From assembly GCA_052066835.1 (NCBI GenBank), contig JBQHRJ010000005.1: a stretch of DNA of 64,000 bases; one strand, written 5' to 3'. The position numbers and the translations under genes are program-made. This document shows positions 57,203 to 64,000 of this stretch, piece by piece. Under the pieces are notes generated by a model. That model saw nothing but the letters and a program-made list of their open reading frames with translations. It searched no databases and had not been told where the DNA came from. How positions within the stretch are numbered: the stretch's first letter is position 1; the number at the start of each line of letters is the position of its first letter. Origin of the DNA: UBA2821 sp902763335 (GTDB lineage Bacteria > Bacillota > Clostridia > Lachnospirales > Lachnospiraceae).

Positions 57203-58567
57203 ATGATAAATATATTTGAGGTAAACGAGACAAATAAAATGATAGAGCAGGAAAATCTCGACGTAAGAACAATTACATTGGGAATAAGCCTGTTAGACTG
57301 TATAGACAGTGATGTAGATAAGTTATGTGATAAGGTTTACAATAAAATCACAACACTTGCCAAAGATCTTGTATCTACAGGTGAGGAGATAGAGAAAAAA
57401 TACGGTATACCAATCGTAAATAAAAGAATATCAATCACACCTGCGGCTATAGTCGGCGGTGCTGCATGTAAGACAGAAAAGGATTTTGTAAGGCTTGCCA
57501 AGACACTTGATAAGGCAGCAAAGAAAGTTGGAGTAAATTTCCTTGGCGGTTATTCAGCTCTGGTAAGTAAGGGCATGACAGCAGCTGATGAGCTTCTTAT
57601 AAGATCAATACCTGAAGCACTCTCAGTTACAGAGAGAGTATGCAGTTCTATAAATGTGGGTTCAACAAAGACAGGACTTAACATGGATGCAGTAAAGCTT
57701 ATGGGTGAGATGGTATTAAAAACTGCTGAGTACACTAAGGAAGATGACTGCTTAGGATGTGCTAAACTTGTTGTATTCTGTAATGCACCTGATGATAATC
57801 CTTTTATGGCAGGAGCATTTCATGGAGTTACCGAGGCAGATGCCATAATAAATGTCGGAGTAAGTGGTCCGGGAGTTGTAAAGACAGCGCTTGAAAAAGT
57901 AAGAGGCGAAAACTTTGAAGTATTATGTGAGACCATTAAGAAGACAGCATTTAAGGTAACAAGAGTGGGACAGCTTGTAGCAAAAGAAGCATCTGAAAAA
58001 CTTGGCATACCTTTTGGAATAATCGATTTATCGTTAGCACCGACACCTGCCGTAGGAGACAGTGTTGCAGACATTCTAAAGGAAATCGGACTTGAGCATC
58101 CGGGAGCACCGGGAACAACAGCAGCACTTGCACTTCTTAACGATCAGGTTAAAAAAGGTGGTGTTATGGCTTCTTCATATGTAGGAGGATTAAGTGGAGC
58201 GTTTATTCCTGTCAGTGAAGATCAGGGAATGATAGATGCCGTAAATGCTGGAGCATTAACTATAGAAAAGCTTGAAGCAATGACTTGTGTATGCTCTGTA
58301 GGTCTTGATATGATAGCTATACCTGGCGATACATCAGCAGATACAATTGCCGGTATTATAGCAGACGAATCAGCTATAGGGATGATTAATCAGAAGACAA
58401 CAGCAGTCAGAGTTATACCTGTTATAGGTAAAGGTGTAGGAGAGACGGTAGAATTTGGCGGATTATTGGGATATGCACCAATTATGCCGGTAAATAATTT
58501 CTCATGTGAACAGTTTGTAAACAGAGGAGGAAGAATACCGGCACCTATACATAGCTTTAAGAATTAA
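57203..58567 (+). CDS. PFL family protein (DUF711/UPF0210)
   Basis: The 454-residue protein belongs to UPF0210, with a glycyl-radical-enzyme-like fold in known structures but without a clear radical site. Recognisable parts are LDVRTITLGISLLDC, VNKRISITPAAIVGG, FLGGYSALVSKG, and CSVGLDMIAIPGDT. It follows the ACT gene by 19 bases. ATG 57203 is preferred by family similarity; TTG 57197 is better spaced from GGAAAGG. The stop overlaps the stop of the convergent tmcAL gene. Confidence 0.93.
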   Translation: MINIFEVNETNKMIEQENLDVRTITLGISLLDCIDSDVDKLCDKVYNKITTLAKDLVSTGEEIEKKYGIPIVNKRISITPAAIVGGAACKTEKDFVRLAKTLDKAAKKVGVNFLGGYSALVSKGMTAADELLIRSIPEALSVTERVCSSINVGSTKTGLNMDAVKLMGEMVLKTAEYTKEDDCLGCAKLVVFCNAPDDNPFMAGAFHGVTEADAIINVGVSGPGVVKTALEKVRGENFEVLCETIKKTAFKVTRVGQLVAKEASEKLGIPFGIIDLSLAPTPAVGDSVADILKEIGLEHPGAPGTTAALALLNDQVKKGGVMASSYVGGLSGAFIPVSEDQGMIDAVNAGALTIEKLEAMTCVCSVGLDMIAIPGDTSADTIAGIIADESAIGMINQKTTAVRVIPVIGKGVGETVEFGGLLGYAPIMPVNNFSCEQFVNRGGRIPAPIHSFKN

Positions 58568-59787
58568 TCATATACAATCATACCTGTTGTATATTCATTC
58601 TTTAAATTATTCAGATTATATTTTTGACTGAGAACAAAATTATATAAATCATCACATCTGATGTTGTGTTTCAGCATGGAGAGTGATGTATCATCCAGCA
58701 GTTTGCCGCTGTCAGACATTTTACTGATAACCGGCAGGCTGCTGTTTTGTTTTATCGCACTTAAAAGAGAACTGTGGGATTTTCTGAATCCAAGCATCCT
58801 TATATATCTGTTATAATTATTTTTAATATATGAATTAATATCCGCAGTTGTAATATCAAGCATAATGTGAATAAGAGCACGGTTACAGCGCCCTGTGGTA
58901 ATGTGTTTGCCTGATATCATGGAAGTTAATCCGTTAAATGTTTTACAGTTTTTCTGATTATTATTAATACTGTTTGCAAGAAATTTATTAACATCAAGAT
59001 AATCTTCAAGGCTGTCTGCAAATAAAATTTTGTAGAATAAAAAATCCGAGAAATCATTTTCGGATACAGGCAGGGCAGAAGTGAATATATCCCATATCTG
59101 TTCCGGTATATAATCTTTTACAGCGTCAACAGATGAAGTGCTGATGGAGTTGCGGATACCGCTTGCAGACGCAAATTTTTTTGTAAGTGAATCGGAATGG
59201 TAACCGTAATCACGTCTGATGATAACCGGTTTTATATTGTAATTATTTTTTAGAATTGCTTTTACATATTCTATGGCAAGAATGGAGTTCGGGGATGATA
59301 AAATGCGTAAAACTTCATCGTATTCTTCATTTTTAAACATAGTTAAAAGAGCCTTGATACGACTCTTTGCAAATGGCATACCGGATTTGAGAAAATCCTG
59401 CAAGTGATTTTTATATTCAGACGGTTCAGATATAAGTATGCCGGCAATATCCTTTATCAGGTCAATGTTTTCGGTCTCGCAGCCAAAACACAGATAGTCG
59501 GCACATCCGAGTGAGGCAACCAGATTAACGGCACCGGATGCAAAGTATTCAGCACTGCCCGTAGAGTAAAAAACGGGAAGCTCAAATACGGCGTCACAGC
59601 CGCAGGTCAGAGCCATATGTGTTCTTGTGTATTTATCAAAAATAGCTGGGATTCCACGTTGTACATAATTTCCGCTCATTACGATAACAATATTGTCTGC
59701 TCCTGTAATCTCACGTACCTTATCTATCTGATAGAGATGTCCCGTGTGAAAGGGATTATATTCAGCTATAATAGCCGCAGTAGACAT
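58564..59787 (-). CDS. tmcAL: tRNA(Met) cytidine acetate ligase TmcAL (YlbM)
   Basis: The 407-residue enzyme acetylates the wobble cytidine of elongator tRNA-Met using acetate and ATP. The nucleotidyltransferase motif IIAEYNPFHTGHLYQI is N-terminal, followed by IVIVMSGNYVQRGIPAIFDKY and ELPVFYSTGSAEYFA. The C-terminal part is more variable. It starts at 59787 on the minus strand after AAAGGTGG. It is divergent from acetate kinase, which is interesting because acetate is its substrate. Confidence 0.95.
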   Translation of the reverse strand: MSTAAIIAEYNPFHTGHLYQIDKVREITGADNIVIVMSGNYVQRGIPAIFDKYTRTHMALTCGCDAVFELPVFYSTGSAEYFASGAVNLVASLGCADYLCFGCETENIDLIKDIAGILISEPSEYKNHLQDFLKSGMPFAKSRIKALLTMFKNEEYDEVLRILSSPNSILAIEYVKAILKNNYNIKPVIIRRDYGYHSDSLTKKFASASGIRNSISTSSVDAVKDYIPEQIWDIFTSALPVSENDFSDFLFYKILFADSLEDYLDVNKFLANSINNNQKNCKTFNGLTSMISGKHITTGRCNRALIHIMLDITTADINSYIKNNYNRYIRMLGFRKSHSSLLSAIKQNSSLPVISKMSDSGKLLDDTSLSMLKHNIRCDDLYNFVLSQKYNLNNLKNEYTTGMIVYD

Positions 59788-59804
59788 TAAAACACCACCT
59801 TTAT

Positions 59805-59935
59805 TATATGTCAGGTATCAAAAAGGTGCTGCGCACCAGCCGAGCATAAATAGGCGTATTTGCAAGCCGGCTTGCATAACACCTATTTATGTCCGGCTAG
59901 TCCCTGCAGGGACTTTTGACACTTAAATATTATAT
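59805..59935 (-). repeat. Palindromic repeat element, full inverted copy (about 131 bp)
   Basis: The outer arms TCAGGTATCAAAA and TTTTGACACTTA are imperfect terminal repeats. Inside are GGTGC-TGC-GCACC and GTCCC-TGCA-GGGAC hairpins and the AGGCGTATTTGCAAGCCGG core, in reverse orientation to the copy at 5649. It fills most of the gap between tmcAL and ackA. The remaining 150 bases before ackA are AT-rich; no clear promoter was found. Confidence 0.78.
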
Positions 59936-60093
59936 GTTAAATTTTATTATATTATTGAAGTATATGCAAGTATAAATACCGAGGCTCTGATAACAAATAC
60001 CGGATGCATGATAAAAAATACTTGTGCCTGAAAAATAAAAGGATTATAATTAAAATAGTGATATTATTTTTAAAAGATAAAGGAGATAGAGAA

Positions 60094-61287
60094 ATGAATG
60101 TTTTAGTTATTAACTGTGGAAGTTCATCTTTGAAATTTCAGCTTATTGATTCAATCTCAGAGAAAGTTCTTGCAAAGGGACTTTGTGAGAGAATAGGTAT
60201 AGAAGGCAGCAGACTTGTATATCAGCCGGAAGGTGGAGAGAAGGAAGTTATAGAGTCTGATATGCCAAATCATTCAAAGGCAGTAGGTATGGTACTTGAT
60301 GCTCTTGTAAATGAAAAGACAGGCGTAATAAAGAGTCTTGATGAGGTAGGAGCAGTCGGACACAGAATAGTTCATGGTGGTGAGAAATTCGCTTCTTCAA
60401 CAATTATCACAGATGAGGTTATAGAGGCTATAAAAGAGTGTAATGACCTTGCACCATTACATAACCCTGCAAACCTTATCGGTATAGATGCATGTAAGGA
60501 GCATATGCCGGACACACCTATGGTAGGTGTATTCGATACAGCGTTCCATCAGACAATGCCGGAAGATGCATATATATATGGACTTCCATATGAATACTAT
60601 GAGAAATACAAGGTAAGAAGATATGGATTCCACGGAACATCACACAGCTATGTATCAAAGCGTGTATCAGAAATATTAGACAAACCATATGACGAATTAA
60701 AGACAATAGTATGCCATCTTGGAAATGGTGCAAGTATATGTGCCGTAAATGGTGGAAAATCAGTAGATACAAGTATGGGACTTACACCTCTTGAAGGACT
60801 TATCATGGGAACACGTTCAGGTGATATTGATCCTGCTATTATGGAATTTATAGCTAATAAAGAGAACATGAGCATGGATGAAGTGATGAATGTCCTTAAT
60901 AAGAAATCAGGTGTATACGGTATCACAGGATTTACAAGTGATTTCAGAGATATAATGGATGCTATGGCTAAAGGTGATAAGAGAGCAGAACTTGCAATTC
61001 ACGTATTTGCATACAGAGTTATTAAATATATCGGTGCATATGCAGCGGTCATGAATGGAGTAGATGCAATCGCATTTACAGCCGGACTTGGTGAGAATAA
61101 CAGCTATATCCGTGAAAGAATATGCAACTCACTTGAGTACCTTGGAGTGAAGATAGATAAATCATTAAATGAGACAAAACAGGATGAGATAATAATATCT
61201 ACACCGGATTCAAAGGTAAAAGTACTTGTAGTTGCAACTAACGAGGAGCTTAAGATAGCAAGAGAAACACTTGCACTTTTAAAATAA
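60094..61287 (+). CDS. ackA: Acetate kinase
   Basis: The 397-residue enzyme forms acetate and ATP from acetyl phosphate. Key motifs are VLVINCGSSSLKFQLID, VGHRIVHGGEKF, VFDTAFHQTMP, RRYGFHGTSHSYV and HLGNGASICAV. The ATG at 60094 is correct, since AAGGAG lies 8 bases before it; the frame upstream to 60004 has no similarity. Phosphotransacetylase is not next to it. It lies next to tmcAL and a repeat element. Confidence 0.97.
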   Translation: MNVLVINCGSSSLKFQLIDSISEKVLAKGLCERIGIEGSRLVYQPEGGEKEVIESDMPNHSKAVGMVLDALVNEKTGVIKSLDEVGAVGHRIVHGGEKFASSTIITDEVIEAIKECNDLAPLHNPANLIGIDACKEHMPDTPMVGVFDTAFHQTMPEDAYIYGLPYEYYEKYKVRRYGFHGTSHSYVSKRVSEILDKPYDELKTIVCHLGNGASICAVNGGKSVDTSMGLTPLEGLIMGTRSGDIDPAIMEFIANKENMSMDEVMNVLNKKSGVYGITGFTSDFRDIMDAMAKGDKRAELAIHVFAYRVIKYIGAYAAVMNGVDAIAFTAGLGENNSYIRERICNSLEYLGVKIDKSLNETKQDEIIISTPDSKVKVLVVATNEELKIARETLALLK

Positions 61288-61328
61288 GATACCGGTTATG
61301 AATATTTGCCAATAATTTATAAAAAACA

Positions 61329-61357
61329 TTGACAAATATAATTACAATATGTATAAT
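61329..61357 (+). promoter_or_regulatory. Consensus promoter of DUF177-rpmF
   Basis: A perfect TTGACA (61329-61334) and a perfect TATAAT (61352-61357) are 17 bases apart, one of the strongest promoters in the window. Confidence 0.88.
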
Positions 61358-61414
61358 ATACGAGTGCGATTTGAGACATGCAGTTAAAACATACACGAAA
61401 ATGGAGGTTTTAAT

Positions 61415-61939
61415 ATGCTGATTGACTTATCGGAATTGCTCTCAACAGAGCATAAGAAGCAGGAATATAAAGTACCTGTAGAGATGGATACATTTAATGG
61501 TTCAAATGGTGAATATAAATTTGTCAGAAAAGAGCCTGTTGAATTATACATTGAAAACACAGGAAACAAAGAACTGCTTATAAAAGCATCTATACATGTC
61601 TCACTTAATATACCGTGTGACAGATGTTTAGAAGATGTGAAAAATGATTTTGACATTGAAGTATCTAAAAAGCTGGATATAGGCAAGTCGTTTTCTGAAC
61701 TTGAAGACAGAGATGAGTTTTCATTTATAGAGGGTTCAGAACTTGATGTTGACAAGATGGTTTATAATGAAATATTAGTAAATCTGCCTATGAAGGTTCT
61801 TTGCAGTGAAAACTGTAAGGGAATTTGTAATAGATGTGGGGCAAATCTGAACACACAGACTTGTGACTGTGATAAGACAGAGTTAGACCCTAGAATGTCA
61901 AAAATACTTGACGTTTTTAACAATTTTAAGGAGGTGTAA
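61415..61939 (+). CDS. YceD/DUF177 family protein
   Basis: The 174-residue protein has the DUF177 pattern with paired cysteines: CDRCLEDV in the middle and CSENCKGICNRCGANLNTQTC near the C-terminus, then DPRMSKILDVF. It precedes rpmF almost always and is thought to be involved in 23S rRNA or ribosome assembly. The stop codon of this gene overlaps the ribosome site of rpmF. Confidence 0.94.
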   Translation: MLIDLSELLSTEHKKQEYKVPVEMDTFNGSNGEYKFVRKEPVELYIENTGNKELLIKASIHVSLNIPCDRCLEDVKNDFDIEVSKKLDIGKSFSELEDRDEFSFIEGSELDVDKMVYNEILVNLPMKVLCSENCKGICNRCGANLNTQTCDCDKTELDPRMSKILDVFNNFKEV

Positions 61940-61943
61940 GGTC

Positions 61944-62123
61944 GTGTCTATTTGTCCAAAGAATAAAACTTCTCGTGCTAGAAGAGATAAGCGTAGAGCA
62001 AATTGGAAAATGAGTGCTCCTAACTTAGTAAAATGTAGTAAATGTGGAGCTTTAATGATGCCACACAGAGTATGTAAATCATGTGGTTCATACAACAAGA
62101 AAGAGATTATTTCTGTTGATTAA
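61944..62123 (+). CDS. rpmF: 50S ribosomal protein L32
   Basis: The 59-residue protein begins at GTG 61944, 7 bases after AAGGAGGTG. Its sequence, SICPKNKTSRARRDKRRA then CSKCG and CKSCG, is the zinc-binding form of L32 with four cysteines. An open frame to 61908 overlaps DUF177 and is not coding. A terminator follows. Confidence 0.97.
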   Translation: MSICPKNKTSRARRDKRRANWKMSAPNLVKCSKCGALMMPHRVCKSCGSYNKKEIISVD

Positions 62124-62144
62124 TGCTATAAAAACGTTGTAAAA

Positions 62145-62185
62145 TAGGGAACAGTTTGTGTATATATTTACATGACTGTTCCCTA
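62145..62185 (+). terminator. Terminator after rpmF
   Basis: TAGGGAACAGT (62145-62155) pairs perfectly with ACTGTTCCCTA (62175-62185) around a 19-base AT-rich loop. It is followed by AAAATTTTAT, so the T run is short. Confidence 0.75.
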
Positions 62186-62212
62186 AAATTTTATAAAAAA
62201 AGGGAGAGTGCC

Positions 62213-63349
62213 ATGAAATTTGTTCATCTTTCAGATTTACATATAGGAAAAAGGGTAAATGAAATCTCAATGCTTGAGGATCAAAAGTACATCCTGAGTA
62301 AAATAATAGAAATAATAGAAAAATCACATGCGGATGCTGTAATTATCGCAGGTGATATTTATGATAAGTCAGTTCCGTCAGCAGAGGCAGTTATGGTTTT
62401 TGACAGGTTTTTAACGGAACTTTCAGAGCTTAATATATATATATTTATAATAAGCGGTAATCATGATTCGCCGGAAAGACTTGCATTTGGAGAGCAGTTG
62501 TTACAAAAACAGAATATATTCATATCACCGGTGTTTGATGGAGATATCAGTCCGATAAGGATGCAGGATGAATTTGGCGAAGTGTTCGTGTATCTTCTTC
62601 CGTTTATAAAGCCGGCACATGTGAGAAGAGTATATCCGGAGTGTGAGGCAGATAATTACAGTGATGCCGTTAAATATGTTATAGATAAAATGAATGTTGA
62701 TGATACAAAGAGAAATATACTGGTTGCACACCAACTTGTTACCGGGGCAGGCAGATGCGATTCGGAGGATATATCTGTGGGTGGAATGGACAATGTGGAT
62801 GTAAATGTATTTGAGAAGTTTGATTATGTGGCACTTGGTCATATACACGGACCGCAGAATATTTCATCTGGCAATATCAGGTATTGTGGTACACCGCTTA
62901 AATATTCATTTTCGGAGATGAAGCATGTAAAATCTGTTACAATAGTTGAATTGAAAGATAAAGGAACGCTAGAGACAGATACATCAAACGAACTTATTCC
63001 ACTGCATGATGTTCGCGAAATAAGGGGAAAATATATGGATATAACAGACAGAAATTATTACCGTGATACAAATACAGAAGATTACCTGCATATTATACTT
63101 GAAGATGAGAATGATATACCGGATGTTATGGGAAGATTAAGAAGTATATATCCGAACATAATGAAACTTGATTATGACAATGAGCGTACAAGAAATAATA
63201 AAAAAATAGATGTCATAGAAGATTTGGATGTAAAGACTCCGATGCAGCTTATAGATGAATTTTTTGAATTGCAGAATAACAGGAAAATGAACGAAGTTCA
63301 GGAAGAGATAGTGACAAATATAATAGATGAAGTATGGGGGATGAATTAA
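62213..63349 (+). CDS. sbcD: Exonuclease SbcD
   Basis: The 378-residue protein is the Mre11-like nuclease of the SbcCD complex, which cuts hairpins and processes DNA ends. The calcineurin-like motifs are HLSDLHIGK (D8, H10), IAGDIYDK, SGNHDSPERL and a later GHIHGPQ. ATG 62213 is preceded by GGGAG; the frame to 62156 lies over the terminator. It overlaps sbcC by one base. This nuclease can attack long palindromes such as the repeat elements in this window. Confidence 0.96.
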   Translation: MKFVHLSDLHIGKRVNEISMLEDQKYILSKIIEIIEKSHADAVIIAGDIYDKSVPSAEAVMVFDRFLTELSELNIYIFIISGNHDSPERLAFGEQLLQKQNIFISPVFDGDISPIRMQDEFGEVFVYLLPFIKPAHVRRVYPECEADNYSDAVKYVIDKMNVDDTKRNILVAHQLVTGAGRCDSEDISVGGMDNVDVNVFEKFDYVALGHIHGPQNISSGNIRYCGTPLKYSFSEMKHVKSVTIVELKDKGTLETDTSNELIPLHDVREIRGKYMDITDRNYYRDTNTEDYLHIILEDENDIPDVMGRLRSIYPNIMKLDYDNERTRNNKKIDVIEDLDVKTPMQLIDEFFELQNNRKMNEVQEEIVTNIIDEVWGMN

Positions 63350-64000
63350 TGAGACCTGTGAGACTGGAAATGTGCGGGTTTGGACCGTATGCTGAAAAGA
63401 CAGAACTTGATTTTGATAAGCTTGGTAAAAGCGGACTGTATCTTATAACCGGTGATACAGGTTCAGGAAAGACCATGATATTTGATGCAATAGCCTATGC
63501 ACTGTATGGTGAACCTAGTGGCAGCAACAGAGAAGCGGACATGTTCAGGAGTAAATATGCCGATGTGAATACACCTACATATGTTGAACTGGATTTTGAA
63601 TACAGAGGTAAATTATATAATGTCAGGAGAAATCCGGAGTATGAGAGACTTAAGGGACGTGGGACGGGAACAACCATGCAGAAGGCAGAAGCGGTCCTTA
63701 ATTTTCCGGATGACAGACCACCTGTAACCAAAACCAAAGAGGTAACGAAAAAGATAATAGAAATAACAGGACTCGACAGAAATCAGTTTACGCAGATTGT
63801 TATGATAGCACAGGGAGATTTTCTTAAGCTTTTACTTGCAAAAACTGAGGAGAGAAGTAAGATTTTCAGGGAGATATTCAGAACAGGTGCATATCAGATG
63901 GTGCAGGATAAGATAAGAGAATTGAATGTATCAGCGAGAGATGAATATCAGACATACAAGAGATACATAAAACAATATATAGAAAATATAGAATGTGACA
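63349..64000 (+). CDS. sbcC: Exonuclease subunit SbcC, N-terminal part (cut by window edge)
   Basis: The frame is open from ATG 63349 to the window end, 217 residues. Walker A GDTGSGKT is at residues 35-42, after RPVRLEMCGFGPYAEKTELDF-type beginnings seen in SbcC. The Q-loop IVMIAQGDFLKLLLA follows near residue 150, and a coiled coil begins near 190. It forms the ATPase arm of SbcCD. The Walker B part is beyond the edge. The start overlaps sbcD. Confidence 0.95.
   Translation, partial: MRPVRLEMCGFGPYAEKTELDFDKLGKSGLYLITGDTGSGKTMIFDAIAYALYGEPSGSNREADMFRSKYADVNTPTYVELDFEYRGKLYNVRRNPEYERLKGRGTGTTMQKAEAVLNFPDDRPPVTKTKEVTKKIIEITGLDRNQFTQIVMIAQGDFLKLLLAKTEERSKIFREIFRTGAYQMVQDKIRELNVSARDEYQTYKRYIKQYIENIECD

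Noticed and set aside
60004..60093. 30-residue N-terminal extension of acetate kinase
   Set aside because: Sequence is AT-rich leader and the ribosome site is directly before 60094.
1..64000. tRNA, rRNA, prophage or intact IS genes
   Set aside because: No cloverleaf, rRNA segment, integrase other than XerD, or transposase was recognised in any frame.

Overview
The window reads as a chromosomal segment of a low-GC, Gram-positive, anaerobic Clostridia member, most likely Lachnospiraceae. The reasons are AGGAGG-type ribosome sites before nearly every gene, spore genes (spoIVB, spo0A, spoIIM, ylbJ) mixed with housekeeping genes, small families typical of that group (DUF4186, a DUF6465-like protein, a DUF370/RemA protein, DUF711/PFL, DUF177-rpmF), a biotin-dependent Na+-pumping decarboxylase operon, acetate kinase, glycogen synthase and a sugar ABC importer. 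A Lachnospira/[Eubacterium] eligens-like organism would fit, but that is inference. No rRNA, tRNA, CRISPR array, prophage or intact insertion sequence was seen.

Layout. 0-3.4 kb: end of argR, then recN and spoIVB. 3.4-10.3 kb: an accessory block (nitroreductase, DUF4186, DUF6465-like, a shortened DUF188 protein, a small membrane protein, a PAS protein, a large secreted BspA-type leucine-rich repeat protein, an NSS symporter) lying between spoIVB and spo0A, which are usually close together in Clostridia. 10.3-14.6 kb: spo0A with its own 0A boxes, glgA, and rqcH on the minus strand. 14.7-19.3 kb: an operon with a consensus promoter, yicC-remA-gmk-rpoZ-rimO-pgsA plus a YcxB-like membrane protein. 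19.3-26.9 kb: LexA-boxed recA with recX, then rny, thiD, proC, a NUDIX ADP-ribose hydrolase, spoIIM and xerD. 27-35.5 kb: aroF facing away from deoB-pdp, an LtaS-like enzyme, a D,D-carboxypeptidase and scpAB. 35.5-39.4 kb: a binding protein and two permeases of a sugar importer. 39.6-46 kb: a second D,D-carboxypeptidase and a five-gene decarboxylase cluster that carries both an acyl-CoA carboxyltransferase and an oxaloacetate/pyruvate carboxyltransferase. 46-54 kb: RpiR regulator, BaiN-like flavoprotein, cmk-ispH-rpsA, cheR, rsmD, a coiled-coil protein and ylbJ. 54-64 kb: asnB, a metallo-beta-lactamase protein, an ACT protein, DUF711, tmcAL facing away from ackA, DUF177-rpmF, and sbcD with the start of sbcC.

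The most interesting non-coding signal is a family of palindromic elements with terminal inverted repeats: a full copy at 5649-5779, an inverted copy at 59805-59935, an internally deleted copy at 39451-39520 and a decayed arm at 48261-48306. Other points worth checking are an in-frame internal deletion in the DUF188 gene, replacement of a catalytic histidine by leucine in XerD, the decarboxylase cluster that resembles a transcarboxylase joined to a Na+ pump, and several perfect hairpins placed over ribosome binding sites or leaders (D,D-carboxypeptidase at 32785, spoIIM, rny, the PAS gene).
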